DNA of 64,000 bases from Syntrophus gentianae (lineage in GTDB: Bacteria > Desulfobacterota > Syntrophia > Syntrophales > Syntrophaceae). Each line of letters opens with the position of its first letter. Position 1 is the stretch's first letter. The stretch covers positions 45,593-109,592 of the forward strand of contig NZ_FOBS01000011.1 in the NCBI RefSeq assembly GCF_900109885.1, given 5' to 3'. Positions 43,085 through 52,275 of the stretch are shown here, in pieces. The position numbers and the translations under genes were made by a program. The notes under the pieces are model-generated. The model searched no databases and had not been told where the DNA came from. It worked only from the letters and a program-made list of their open reading frames with translations.

Positions 43085-43778
43085 TACATTGATTTTGAAA
43101 TTTCTTCCCTTCGTCAAAGCAGTTGTAGGTCGAATTGCCTCGAAACTACCGATAGATGCTGCGGATAAGGAGGATTTGTTCAATGTAGGAATGATCGGAT
43201 TGATGTCTGCGTTAGAAAATTTTGACGATCAAAGAAATGTACGCTTTGAAACCTATGCCAGCATACGAATTCGAGGCGCTGTTCTGGACGAGTTACGGGC
43301 AAGAGATTGGGTTCCCAGAATGGTGCGGAGCAAGGATAACGAAATAACGAAAGCTGTTGCAGCACTGCAAAAGCTTCTGGGCAGGGCGCCGGAAGATCAT
43401 GAAATATCAGAACATATGGGACTTTCCCTTGAAGAATATTTTAAATATTTGGACGAGTCCAGATGCTTTTCGATTATAAGCAGCGAAGATTTGCCAAGGG
43501 AATATATGGAGAATTATTCCTATTCTGATGTGATTAAAGCGGTAGACCAAGGCAATGTTCTCGATTTGATAACAGATCGTGAATTTAAAACTCAGCTGAA
43601 GGAAGCCATCGAGATTCTTCCGAAAAAAGAACGTCTTGTTTTGACTTTATATTATTATGAAGAACTGACGATGAAAGAGATTGGCAAAGTACTCGATTTA
43701 ACGGAATCAAGAGTATGCCAGCTTCATTCTCAGGCCATCATCCGACTTAAGGCCTCAATCAAGAAAATTAATTCCTGA
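43059..43778 (+). CDS. fliA: Sigma-28 factor FliA
   Basis: 239 residues with sigma regions 2 (LFNVGMIGLMSALENFD; RNVRFETYASIRIRGAVLDELRARDWVPR), 3 (DHEISEHMGLSLEEYFKYLD) and 4 (LTMKEIGKVLDLTESRVCQLHSQAIIRLK). The RGAVLDELRARDW stretch is characteristic of FliA. It transcribes late flagellar genes and is held back by FlgM, encoded about 9.7 kb downstream. Overlap with flhG implies coupled translation. Confidence 0.96.
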   Translation: MNVDQKERDTLILKFLPFVKAVVGRIASKLPIDAADKEDLFNVGMIGLMSALENFDDQRNVRFETYASIRIRGAVLDELRARDWVPRMVRSKDNEITKAVAALQKLLGRAPEDHEISEHMGLSLEEYFKYLDESRCFSIISSEDLPREYMENYSYSDVIKAVDQGNVLDLITDREFKTQLKEAIEILPKKERLVLTLYYYEELTMKEIGKVLDLTESRVCQLHSQAIIRLKASIKKINS

Positions 43779-43864
43779 AGAATTTCGCGGGAGATAGGCG
43801 ATCCCGACCTGGAGTTATCCTCTGCGATTGTTCTTCACAAAATATCTTATCCAGTTATTAGATC

Positions 43865-44449
43865 ATGAAGCAGAAAGTTCAAATTGATGTTCTGGATGTC
43901 AGTCTTTTTGACAGAGACAGTGATTCCGAAGAAAAGGATTCCCCGGGTGAATCTTCTTCTCTTGATCCTCTTGATCATCAGAAGAATGGAAATAGATGGT
44001 GGAAATCAAAAAAAACCTTACTTGCCTCCTGCTTGGCTTTTTTTTCCGCATCTTCAATAATTATAGCCTTTTTTATCTTAGAGTTTCATCAAACAAAACC
44101 AAAAGGCAATACCGTAAAAAAGGTTCCCTCTCCTATTTATCGAAATCAACAGAGATTCGCATCACTGCAGGATTTTGTCATCAACTTCAAAGATCATAAC
44201 GGGAAGGATAGATTTTGTAGTTGTTCTCTGACTCTGGAAGCAGGTCCCAATGATTTACCTGCCTCTGAGAAAGACGTTATTGACTTGAGGAAAGTTCTTT
44301 ATAAAATATTTCAACAGAAAAAAATTAATGAACTTTTGGTTATTCGTGATAAAAAAGCATTAAAAGATGAAATATCCTTTGAAGTCCAACAACAATTAGG
44401 GCGTAAGTTTTTATATAAAATCTTTTTCACGAAATTTGTCATTTTATGA
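43865..44449 (+). CDS. Second FliL-like membrane protein
   Basis: 194 residues. A charged cytoplasmic N-terminus (about 48 residues), one membrane segment (LLASCLAFFSASSIIIAFFI), and a periplasmic domain that ends FLYKIFFTKFVIL, directly comparable with the FliL end RVYFTEFVIQ at 33807. QDFVINFKD and the DLRKVLYKIFQQKKINELL helix also match FliL positions. So this is a diverged FliL paralogue in the same cluster. It may take part in stator or other basal-body assembly. It is 86 bp after fliA, with more AT-rich codon use than the fliL copy. Confidence 0.7.
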   Translation: MKQKVQIDVLDVSLFDRDSDSEEKDSPGESSSLDPLDHQKNGNRWWKSKKTLLASCLAFFSASSIIIAFFILEFHQTKPKGNTVKKVPSPIYRNQQRFASLQDFVINFKDHNGKDRFCSCSLTLEAGPNDLPASEKDVIDLRKVLYKIFQQKKINELLVIRDKKALKDEISFEVQQQLGRKFLYKIFFTKFVIL

Positions 44450-44519
44450 GTTATTCAATCAATTGTTGGATGAAATTTATACCAACTGCAAATGAAATCA
44501 TTTGATGGGGGAACCGATT

Positions 44520-45317
44520 GTGAGCACCGAGAAAACGAATTTGGAAATTACTCACAAGGCACTGGAAAGGGAATTTGAGTCAACATTTATTAATGAGCTG
44601 ATGCCCGGCATTCTGCACAACTTTGCCAACCCTCTGAACGGTATTATGGGCCGTTCTAAATTACTTCAAAGAAGAATGGATGTTTATTTTCAAAATATTC
44701 AGTCAAATCATCCAGAACTTATGGCACATCTTGAGGATGAGAAGAATAAACTGATAAACGATGTCTCATCAATCTGTAAGGAATCAGATCGCTTTTATTA
44801 TCTGTTCCAGGATCTCTCAACAAAGTTCTATGCCATTGCAGATAGAAGATTTGACCAGATCAATGTGGAAACCCTTCTTAAAAATGAAATTCGTTTTTTA
44901 GATTTTTATCTTGATTTTAAACATGAAATAAAAAAAATCATCAAGCCTGTGAGTGGTTTACCTTACATTTATGGAATTCCTTCAGATTACTCATACTGTT
45001 TTTCTGCCCTCATAAGAAACGCCATGGTAAGGATGAAGAAGAGTAATCGAAAGGAATTATCCATCGAATTTGAACATAGTAATAACATGATTACAGTTTT
45101 ACTCCAGGATACAGGAGAAAAACTTGTCAGTTGCAATAATGAGGACATCATGTTGTCAGACCAAATTTCAGCACCTGAAGCTTCTGTCGACAACCTTGCT
45201 GTTGTTAAAGCGCTTTTTAAAGAATATCATGTAAACTGTACTTTTGAAGCCATGGAGGAGATGAACAGGATAACTGTTGAAATTCCTGTCACAAAAGAAA
45301 AAAAAACCCATGACTGA
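44520..45317 (+). CDS. Soluble histidine-kinase-like protein within the flagellar cluster
   Basis: About 265 residues from GTG 44520 (GGGGGA upstream); TTG 44502 or ATG 44505 would add six or five residues. An H-box-like motif, ILHNFANPLNGIMGRSKLL, occurs near residue 35, then a helical stretch and a degenerate HATPase domain: N-box SALIRNAMVRM, G1 LLQDTGEKL. There is no membrane segment or sensor domain, and no receiver protein is encoded nearby. It could be the FleS/FlrB/FlgS-like kinase of a sigma-54 activator, or a catalytically weak adaptor. Confidence 0.6.
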   Translation: MSTEKTNLEITHKALEREFESTFINELMPGILHNFANPLNGIMGRSKLLQRRMDVYFQNIQSNHPELMAHLEDEKNKLINDVSSICKESDRFYYLFQDLSTKFYAIADRRFDQINVETLLKNEIRFLDFYLDFKHEIKKIIKPVSGLPYIYGIPSDYSYCFSALIRNAMVRMKKSNRKELSIEFEHSNNMITVLLQDTGEKLVSCNNEDIMLSDQISAPEASVDNLAVVKALFKEYHVNCTFEAMEEMNRITVEIPVTKEKKTHD

Positions 45318-45402
45318 AAATTCAACCATTGCCGTTTGTTGCCCAATAAATTGCTTTTGTCTTCCTGACACCAAGCGCCTCTTGAATTAAAGGAGCCTTT
45401 GA

Positions 45403-45723
45403 ATGGTCAGACCCATTGATGGCCAACATCTCATCTTGCAGACAAACGCCATAGAAAAGCTTCAGCAAGTCCACCAGCAACAATCCAATATTCAGCAGAA
45501 CTATATAGAAATGCAGCTACAAGAAGAAAAAAAACTTGCCCGTGAAGTGATTCAAGATTCTTCGGAAACAGAAAAAGCATCAATCAAGGAAAGAGAAAGC
45601 GATCGGAGAAAAAAAGACTCAAAGCGTAATAGAAATTTGACAAAATTTGAAGAAGACGAAAGGGAAATTGAAGCGGATATGGAATCAGAAGGAAAAGGGA
45701 ATTTTATTAACATTAAAGTGTAA
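45403..45723 (+). CDS. Small charged protein of unknown function in the flagellar cluster
   Basis: 106 residues behind AAAGGAG. No signal or membrane segment. It is helical and highly charged (Glu, Lys, Arg, Gln), ending in a strand-like GNFINIKV. It starts 86 bp after the kinase-like gene and stops 13 bp before the DUF2802 gene, so it belongs to the same transcript. A similar small charged protein often lies at this point in deltaproteobacterial flagellar clusters, but I cannot name a family. Confidence 0.6.
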   Translation: MVRPIDGQHLILQTNAIEKLQQVHQQQSNIQQNYIEMQLQEEKKLAREVIQDSSETEKASIKERESDRRKKDSKRNRNLTKFEEDEREIEADMESEGKGNFINIKV

Positions 45724-45736
45724 ATCAGGATACAAA

Positions 45737-46231
45737 ATGAATGTTAATTACTTGTTCGGGTTTCAGATCGCAACGGATGTCCTGATATGCGCAGGAATTC
45801 TTTTTTTGCTGCTTAGATTTCGTAAATATTTCAAACCAAGCCCGCCGGAAATCAGTGAGCAGACAATCGAAGAATTCAGCCAGTTACTGAATGAATCGAG
45901 GATTGCCGCAAACAACTTTCTTCAGGAATTGGAGCAAGAGAAGAAAGACTTGAAAGATCTCGCCGCAGCTGTTGAGGAAAGAGAAAAAAAACTGCAAGAA
46001 CTTATTACGCAGGCTAAACATTATGGGGATCTTTTAAGCTCAGAAAATATGAACAAGATTGAAGAAATGGAGAATCCTGAGAAGGCTGACTCCTTGTCGG
46101 AAGGACCTTATAGTGAAATTTTGAATCTTGCTCGGAAAGGTTTGAATGAAGAACAAATTTCTCAGCAATTGGGTCTGCCTGAGGGTGAAATTGAACTCGT
46201 TCTCAATCTTTTCCGAGAAAGACGCAAATAA
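45737..46231 (+). CDS. DUF2802-like membrane protein with coiled coil
   Basis: 164 residues from ATG 45737; the frame extends upstream to 45647 inside the previous gene. An N-terminal membrane segment (residues about 8-27, FQIATDVLICAGILFLLLRF) is followed by a coiled coil (SNNF-type helices to residue 95) and a C-terminal helix-turn-helix-like tail (YSEILNLARKGLNEEQISQQLGLPEGEIELVLNLF), the DUF2802 pattern. Such proteins recur in flagellar clusters; function unknown. Confidence 0.65.
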   Translation: MNVNYLFGFQIATDVLICAGILFLLLRFRKYFKPSPPEISEQTIEEFSQLLNESRIAANNFLQELEQEKKDLKDLAAAVEEREKKLQELITQAKHYGDLLSSENMNKIEEMENPEKADSLSEGPYSEILNLARKGLNEEQISQQLGLPEGEIELVLNLFRERRK

Positions 46232-46237
46232 AAATCC

Positions 46238-47407
46238 ATGTTCCCAATAAACACACCCCCTGTTGTCCTTCCTAAGCCTACCTCTCCGATCCATTTTATT
46301 AAAACACTTACGGAGACATTTTCCTTTACCAAGGGGGATTTATTTCGGGCACTGGTCGTACAAAAGTCGGATAACCATGAAGTGCTTCTCGATACAGGTG
46401 GAGGTACACTTCTCGCTAAATCCAACCTTGCCTTGAAAATAGGCGATACTCTTCTCCTTAAAGTTGATGAAACGCAACCGAACATCATCCTTAACCTGAT
46501 GCCAGCTGCCGATGAGGACTCGCTTCATATTCGAAACAACCTGGCGCTGTTCCGTGCTATCCCTCAGGGCATGGTGAATGTGATAAAAAATGGTCTGGAG
46601 TTTTTTCAAGGGGATATACAGAATCTTCTCCCTTTTCTTGAAAAAGCAGAATTGGACTCGCTACAAAGCAGGATTAATTCACTGATTTTCTCCGAGAAAA
46701 GCCTCGACAATCCGCTTTTTTTTAAACAATTTATAATAAATATAGGCTTTTTGATTGAAAAATCCCTGAAAAAATCCTTGAGTGTTTCACTAGAAGAAGA
46801 GAAAAGTCTGTCGCAGACATCAAATAAAAGTCTTAAATGCCTTTTAAGTCATCTTTCTTCACGATTACATTTATTCCTTTCTGATAAAGCGGGTTCTGAT
46901 TTCGATTCCCAATTATTAAATTCCTTGGAAAATCTCGCCAGATATGCCGATTCTTCATTGGAGACGATTTATAACCAGCAAGTTGTCAATGTCATCGGAC
47001 AGGAGGAAGAGCAGAGTTATTATTTCCAGATACCCATAAATAGTTGCGACAACGATCTGAGGACGGCTGACCTTTTTATAAACATAAAAGACAAAAACGC
47101 AAGATCCACAACGAGTGATGATCAATTTCAATTTGTCTTGTTCTTTAATATGGATGCATTAGGCGATATCATGGTGGATATCAAATATAACCAGAAAAAA
47201 ATTCTGGGCACTTTCAAATGCGACAATGTTGATTCACGTGATTTTCTGAAGGAATTTCTAGAGATATTAAACGATCGACTGAGTTCGGCAGGATATGGAC
47301 CAAATTATTTAAATGTTTGTTGTTCCGGCAATCTCTTTCAAGAAAAAGTTGACTTTATTCACGATAAAGTAATCTACTCTAAAAAAATCATTAACTGTTT
47401 TGCTTAA
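46238..47407 (+). CDS. FliK-like protein paired with a free FlhB C-domain
   Basis: 389 residues. The N-terminal region (FTKGDLFRALVVQKSDNHEVLLDTGGGTLLAKSNLALKIGDTLLLKVDE) is a small beta domain; the C-terminal third (FQFVLFFNMDALGDIMVDIKYNQKKILGTFKCDN) is a strand-helix pattern like the FliK hook domain. Its position, 7 bp before an FlhB-like gene, matches the B. subtilis ylqG-ylqH and other FliK-like/FhlX pairs. It is likely a second substrate-specificity partner, with lower certainty than the fliK at 31325. Confidence 0.6.
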   Translation: MFPINTPPVVLPKPTSPIHFIKTLTETFSFTKGDLFRALVVQKSDNHEVLLDTGGGTLLAKSNLALKIGDTLLLKVDETQPNIILNLMPAADEDSLHIRNNLALFRAIPQGMVNVIKNGLEFFQGDIQNLLPFLEKAELDSLQSRINSLIFSEKSLDNPLFFKQFIINIGFLIEKSLKKSLSVSLEEEKSLSQTSNKSLKCLLSHLSSRLHLFLSDKAGSDFDSQLLNSLENLARYADSSLETIYNQQVVNVIGQEEEQSYYFQIPINSCDNDLRTADLFINIKDKNARSTTSDDQFQFVLFFNMDALGDIMVDIKYNQKKILGTFKCDNVDSRDFLKEFLEILNDRLSSAGYGPNYLNVCCSGNLFQEKVDFIHDKVIYSKKIINCFA

Positions 47408-47414
47408 ATAAAAA

Positions 47415-47708
47415 ATGAAAGAACAAAAAAAACGAAATCTGGCTGCTGCTTTAAGATATGATGGCTCTCGTGATGCGGCACCGAAGGTCATCGCAAAGGG
47501 ACAAGGGATTATCGCGGATAAGATTATAGAATTGGCAAAAAAAAACGATATCCCTATAAAAAATGACCCTGAGCTTGTACAGATTCTCAGCAAACTGGAC
47601 ATCGATGAACAAATTCCGGAAGATTTGTATAGGGCCGTAGCTGAAATACTCTCGTTTGTATATACGATGAATTCAAAATTACGCGATAAAAACAATCTTT
47701 CATCGTAA
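47415..47708 (+). CDS. Free-standing FlhB C-terminal domain protein (FlhB2/FhlX)
   Basis: 97 residues that align with the part of FlhB after its NPTH cleavage site: LAAALRYDGSRDAAPKVIAKG here against LAIALKYDKGSMIAPTVIAKG in FlhB, and IPEDLYRAVAEILSFVYTMN against IPDSLYKAVAEILAYVYSLN. The membrane domain and the NPTH itself are lacking. It could replace or compete with the cleaved FlhB fragment. It follows the FliK-like gene by 7 bp. Confidence 0.8.
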   Translation: MKEQKKRNLAAALRYDGSRDAAPKVIAKGQGIIADKIIELAKKNDIPIKNDPELVQILSKLDIDEQIPEDLYRAVAEILSFVYTMNSKLRDKNNLSS

Positions 47709-47909
47709 AGGGAAAATTTTTCCAGTTTATCGTTAAAATAATCAGCAAATCTTTCATCTCTCCCTGTTTTAAATCCAATTCCTTCATCAAATAAAAAATA
47801 CGTTATGCCTTAAGAAAACGTCGAACGGGTATTATCTGAATATAATTAAGTTATCTATAAAATACTTAAAAGATAGCTCCATAAATGGGTTAATTTTTTG
47901 TTTTGGATC

Positions 47910-47925
47910 TGGTGCACATATTGCA
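47910..47925 (+). promoter_or_regulatory. Sigma-54 promoter before flgF
   Basis: TGGTGCACATATTGCA shows TGG, GCA and TTGCA at exact -24/-12 spacing. Initiation is expected around 47936, 25 bp before the flgF ATG. It lies in the 252-bp AT-rich gap after the FlhB-like gene. Confidence 0.87.
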
Positions 47926-47960
47926 TTTCCCTAGAAAAAAGTAATGGAGCAGAGCCCATC

Positions 47961-48674
47961 ATGTCTTATGATGTTACAGATGTAGGAAACGCATGTGTTA
48001 GAACATTGTCAAAACTCGACTACTCTTCCAACAATGTTGCCAATGTAAATACGCCGGGCTTCAAGGCCGAATATTTAAATTACAGCGTAGAAAAGTCATC
48101 ACCAACAACAAGTGATAAGGTGCCATCCTATGCCCAATCATTGTTTACGGATTATTCACAGGGCACTCTTCAAAGAACGGATAATTCTCTTGATTTTGCT
48201 ATTCAGGGAGAAGGATTTTTTGTTCTTCAGTCGGACAATGGGATTGCATATACAAGGAAGGGTGATTTTACCTTAAATGAGAAAAGTGAACTGGTTACAA
48301 AATCCGGCGATTATGTCCTGGGGAAGTCGGGAAAAATAATCCTGGATGGTAAAGATATACACGTAGACCAGTCAGGAAGCATACAAGTCGATGGCAATCA
48401 GGTTGATTCTCTGAAAATCGTCAGTTTTGAGAATCCTGAAGTGCTGATTCATAAGGGAGAAGGTGTTTTTAAAGATAACGGAAACGGCGTCGTTAAAAAA
48501 GATTTTACTCCAAATGTGTTGAATGAGTCACTCGAAGCTTCAAATGTCAGCGCCATCAAGGAAATGATTCAGATGATTGATATTCAGAGAACTTTTGAAA
48601 CCTATCAGAAACTAATTCATACCATCAGCGATCAGGATAAACTTTCAACAGGTCGAATTGGTAAACTAGTATAA
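47961..48674 (+). CDS. flgF: Flagellar proximal rod protein FlgF
   Basis: 237 residues from ATG 47961 (GGAG upstream; the longer frame to 47898 overlaps the promoter). The rod-protein N-terminus has DYSSNNVANVNTPGFKAEYLNYS; DFAIQGEGFFVLQSDNGIAYTRKGDFTLNEK is the core; the C-terminus has EASNVSAIKEMIQMIDIQRTFETYQKLIHT. Together with the order before flgG, this indicates FlgF. It builds part of the rod across the periplasm. Confidence 0.9.
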   Translation: MSYDVTDVGNACVRTLSKLDYSSNNVANVNTPGFKAEYLNYSVEKSSPTTSDKVPSYAQSLFTDYSQGTLQRTDNSLDFAIQGEGFFVLQSDNGIAYTRKGDFTLNEKSELVTKSGDYVLGKSGKIILDGKDIHVDQSGSIQVDGNQVDSLKIVSFENPEVLIHKGEGVFKDNGNGVVKKDFTPNVLNESLEASNVSAIKEMIQMIDIQRTFETYQKLIHTISDQDKLSTGRIGKLV

Positions 48675-48698
48675 ATACGCAATAAGGAGGAACCATCC

Positions 48699-49481
48699 AT
48701 GATTAGATCGCTTTGGACTGCAGCGACGGGGATGCAGGCTCAACAACTCGAACAGGATGTCGTGGCGAACAATCTTTCAAATGTCAATACCGTTGGGTTC
48801 AAGAAATCCAGGGCTGATTTTCAGGATCTCATGTATCAAATTTCAACCAAGGCCGGTTCAGAAACATCTTCAGGAAACCAAATGACCGTGGGTATCGAAG
48901 TGGGAATGGGCGTTAAACCTGTTGCAACTCAAAAAATCTTTTCCCAGGGCGATTATCAGTCAACGGGAAATCCTTTCGACTGGGCCATTGAAGGGGATGG
49001 CTTTTTCCAATTAGATAACAATGGAGAAACCGTTTATACGAGGGCCGGTAATTTTAAGATCAATAAGGATGGGGTGGTTTCCACCACAGAAGGGTTGAAA
49101 TTGATCCCTGAGGTGAGTGTTCCGACAAATACCGTAACGTTTACTCTAGACAGTGGCGGTACTTGGACTGCTACAGACGCAAATGGAACAGCCCTGGCGA
49201 CTGGAAGGCTTGAACTGGCAAAATTCATTAACCCCGCAGGATTAAGCAGTTCGGGACGCAACCTTTTTGCAAAGACAGAATCGTCAGGGGAACCCGTGAC
49301 GGGAAATCCGGGAGACAATGGCCTTGGAACGACATCACAGAATTTTCTCGAAATGTCCAATGTAAACGTTGTCGATGAAATGGTCAAAATGATCGTTGGG
49401 CAAAGAGCCTATGAGATCAATTCCAAGGCAATCACGACAGCAGACAATATGCTGGAAGTGACGAACAATCTGAAGAGATAA
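48699..49481 (+). CDS. flgG: Flagellar distal rod protein FlgG
   Basis: 260 residues behind AAGGAGG. IRSLWTAATGMQAQQLEQDVVANNLSNVNTVGFKKSRADFQDLMYQ is the FlgG opening, and SNVNVVDEMVKMIVGQRAYEINSKAITTADNMLE the end. Normal length. It forms the distal rod inside the P and L rings. Confidence 0.95.
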   Translation: MIRSLWTAATGMQAQQLEQDVVANNLSNVNTVGFKKSRADFQDLMYQISTKAGSETSSGNQMTVGIEVGMGVKPVATQKIFSQGDYQSTGNPFDWAIEGDGFFQLDNNGETVYTRAGNFKINKDGVVSTTEGLKLIPEVSVPTNTVTFTLDSGGTWTATDANGTALATGRLELAKFINPAGLSSSGRNLFAKTESSGEPVTGNPGDNGLGTTSQNFLEMSNVNVVDEMVKMIVGQRAYEINSKAITTADNMLEVTNNLKR

Positions 49482-49485
49482 AGGT

Positions 49486-50220
49486 ATGAAAAATTCTAAT
49501 CGTATTTCAATCCTTTCGTTGCTTCTTTTCTGTGCGTGTTTCGTATGCCTGTTTTGCAAGACTTCGCTGGCGTCTGATCCAATTATCATCGACAAATCAC
49601 AAGTTGCAGCCGCTATAACGAGTCACATTGAAAAACATATGCCTTGGCAGAAGGGAAAGGTAAGGGTCACGTTTCCTTCAGGCATTACAGAAATTGTCTC
49701 GCCATCAAAGAACTATAAGATAGAGGTGAGGGAAAACAAGAACGATGAGTATATCGGTGACAGGCTATACAATGTAAAAGTCTGGCATAAAAATCAGTAT
49801 GTCAAGCAGATATTCGTACCCACTACCATTGAAGTTTGTAAGGATATTGTCCTGAGTACAAAATCGATGAAAAAAGACACGAATATCTCTGCCCAGGATC
49901 TTTTCGTTACGGAAAAATGGTTCAGCCGAGTACCACGCGATATCATTACAGATCCAGAAAACATTCTAGGCAAGAGATTACTTCGCTCAATCAATGCACA
50001 AACACCCTTTACTTCGAGCATGCTCAGCAATCCCATCATGTTTAAAAAAGGTAAGGTTGTTAAAATCGTATGTGACAATGATTCTTTGAATATCAGTACC
50101 TTGGGTCTGGCCGAAGAAGAAGGAATCTATGGGGCTATGGTAAAAGTAAAAAATATTTCTTCAAACAAAATTATCCAGGGAAGAGTCATCGGCGATTCAG
50201 TTGTAAAGGTGGAAATATAG
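49486..50220 (+). CDS. flgA: P-ring assembly chaperone FlgA
   Basis: 244 residues with a signal peptide (SILSLLLFCACFVCLFCKTSLA). The C-terminal SAF domain (residues about 110-180) and the terminal VKNISSNKIIQGRVIGDSVVKVEI pattern are typical of FlgA. It helps FlgI polymerise in the periplasm. It starts 4 bp after flgG. Confidence 0.88.
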   Translation: MKNSNRISILSLLLFCACFVCLFCKTSLASDPIIIDKSQVAAAITSHIEKHMPWQKGKVRVTFPSGITEIVSPSKNYKIEVRENKNDEYIGDRLYNVKVWHKNQYVKQIFVPTTIEVCKDIVLSTKSMKKDTNISAQDLFVTEKWFSRVPRDIITDPENILGKRLLRSINAQTPFTSSMLSNPIMFKKGKVVKIVCDNDSLNISTLGLAEEEGIYGAMVKVKNISSNKIIQGRVIGDSVVKVEI

Positions 50221-50305
50221 GAAAGAATAAAGAGAATGACTCTGCAGATTTTCTCGGAAGAATGTCATTAAAACGGATTAATATTATAAGGCATAAGAGA
50301 TACTC

Positions 50306-51004
50306 ATGAACCATGGTTTTTTAAAAAGATTTGGCATAGTGCTTATGATTTTGTGGCTTTTCTCCGGGTGTGCCACCAAACCTGATCCATTTCCTCCCGG
50401 GGAACCCGTTCTTCCCCCGGCTCCCCCCAAACCTGAACCATCGAGGGGATCAATCTGGCCGGGTGAAAGTTCTGGAAACATGCTGTTTGCCGATAGAAAA
50501 GCCAAACATCTAAATGATATTGTAACAATTGTTATTAGTGAAACTTCTCAGGGAACCAATAAGGCTGTTACCAATACGAGCCGAGATTCAAGTGCTTCTG
50601 CAGGAATTGACGCATTTTTGGGATTGGATCACTCCATCCTGAGCCGTAATGCCGGCATGGGGTCCAAAATAGAAATAGGGGGCACTTCTGCATCAACCTT
50701 GAAAGGAGAGGGAAACACGACCCGTGGCAATCAGTTTCAGGCCACCATCACGGCTCGTGTTGTTAAAGTGTTGGATAGCGGAAATCTCGCTATTGAGGGT
50801 AGAAGGCAACTGAGCGTAAACAGTGAGGATCAGTATATCATTATTACCGGTATCATTCGGCCCGAAGATATCCGATCAGATAACAGCATCTTTTCGCAAT
50901 ATATCTCCGATGCCAGGCTGGTCTATACAGGGAAGGGGGTCATCAATGATAAGATGAACCCGGGTTGGGTAACACGTATTTTAGACTGGGCATGGCCTTT
51001 TTAG
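50306..51004 (+). CDS. flgH: Flagellar L-ring protein FlgH
   Basis: 232 residues. Lipobox LFSGC (Cys22) shows an outer-membrane lipoprotein. [32 protein letters not shown] and [31 protein letters not shown] are family signatures. It forms the L ring. The gap of 85 bp before it holds no clear promoter. Confidence 0.95.
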   Translation: MNHGFLKRFGIVLMILWLFSGCATKPDPFPPGEPVLPPAPPKPEPSRGSIWPGESSGNMLFADRKAKHLNDIVTIVISETSQGTNKAVTNTSRDSSASAGIDAFLGLDHSILSRNAGMGSKIEIGGTSASTLKGEGNTTRGNQFQATITARVVKVLDSGNLAIEGRRQLSVNSEDQYIIITGIIRPEDIRSDNSIFSQYISDARLVYTGKGVINDKMNPGWVTRILDWAWPF

Positions 51005-51056
51005 GAGCATCGCCAGAATACCTTTTTAATTGGATGTTCCCTGATTGAGGAAATTG

Positions 51057-52235
51057 ATGAAACGTTTTCTGATATTAAAGATTTTGATCTCCCTTGTGAT
51101 CGCCTTCTCATTTTCTTTCGTGCCACCCGTTTTTTCGGCAAGGTTGAAAGATATTGCCAGTATCAGTGGTGTGAGAGACAATCAACTTATCGGTTATGGC
51201 CTTGTTGTAGGTCTGGCAGGCACGGGTGACGACATCAAAAATGGTTTCACGAGTGAATCTCTTTCAAATATGCTCAACAGGCAAGGCATATACATGAGAA
51301 GCAAGACGTTGAAATCCGATAATGTGGCAGCTGTGATGGTGACGGCAACGTTGCCAGCTTTCGCAAAAACAGGTTCAAAGATCGATGCCATTGTTTCGTC
51401 GATTGGTGATGCAACAAGCCTTCATGGCGGCACCCTTCTGATGACACCCCTTAAAGGCGCCGATGGACAAATTTATGCTGTTGCCCAGGGTCCGATCATT
51501 TTGGGAGGATATGCCTTTGGAGGGGCAAACAGCAGTGCCGGGAAAAATCACGCAAGCGCCGGCCGCGTTGTCAATGGAGTCCTTGTCGAAAAGGAGTTGA
51601 AATATGACTTTGGCCAACTTCGTTCTTTAACCCTCAATCTTTTACAGCCTGATTTTACAACGTCAACTCGTTTGTCGGACGTGGTCAATAAGGAATTGGG
51701 AAAGTATGTTGAGGCAACGCAAGTTGATGCCTTTTCCATTGAAGTAAAGATGAAAGAAACGGTTCAAGCCGATCTGATGCATCTCATTTCACGGATGGAA
51801 AATCTCGATATTCCCGTAGATTCCAAGGCAATGGTTGTCATGAACGAAAAAACGGGAACGATCGTCATGGGAGAAAATGTCCGGATAGCGACTGTCGCGG
51901 TTGCACACGGCAATTTAAGCATTCAGATCAAAGAAGATGTTCGAGTTTCTCAACCCCTTCCTTTTGCTCCGAATCCACCAAAAGGAGATTTACCCTCGAA
52001 AGATCGGAAGAACGGAACGATCGTAGCTCCAGGAGGACAGACTGTTGTTACTAAAGACACAACCGTTGGTGTTGGGGAGGAGAAAAATCAAGTTATGGTG
52101 GTATCAAAGGGCGTCACGATTCAGGATGTAGTCAAGGCGCTCAATGCAATCGGCGTATCGCCTCGCGATCTCATCACCATTATGCAAACGATAAAAGCAG
52201 CAGGAGCGCTGCAGGCGGAATTAAAAATTATATAA
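51057..52235 (+). CDS. flgI: Flagellar P-ring protein FlgI
   Basis: 392 residues from ATG 51057 (GAGG 6 nt upstream), with a signal peptide ending near PPVFSARLKDIASI. DIASISGVRDNQLIGYGLVVGLAGTGDD is the family N-terminus and VTIQDVVKALNAIGVSPRDLITIMQTIKAAGALQAELKII the end. It forms the peptidoglycan-level ring. Confidence 0.97.
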   Translation: MKRFLILKILISLVIAFSFSFVPPVFSARLKDIASISGVRDNQLIGYGLVVGLAGTGDDIKNGFTSESLSNMLNRQGIYMRSKTLKSDNVAAVMVTATLPAFAKTGSKIDAIVSSIGDATSLHGGTLLMTPLKGADGQIYAVAQGPIILGGYAFGGANSSAGKNHASAGRVVNGVLVEKELKYDFGQLRSLTLNLLQPDFTTSTRLSDVVNKELGKYVEATQVDAFSIEVKMKETVQADLMHLISRMENLDIPVDSKAMVVMNEKTGTIVMGENVRIATVAVAHGNLSIQIKEDVRVSQPLPFAPNPPKGDLPSKDRKNGTIVAPGGQTVVTKDTTVGVGEEKNQVMVVSKGVTIQDVVKALNAIGVSPRDLITIMQTIKAAGALQAELKII

Positions 52236-52275
52236 TTTACAGACAAATATTTAATATGTATTGGTGGATACACGG

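Noticed and set aside
43820..43850. TGG...GC near the second fliL as a sigma-54 site
   Set aside because: The GG-GC distance is one base too long.
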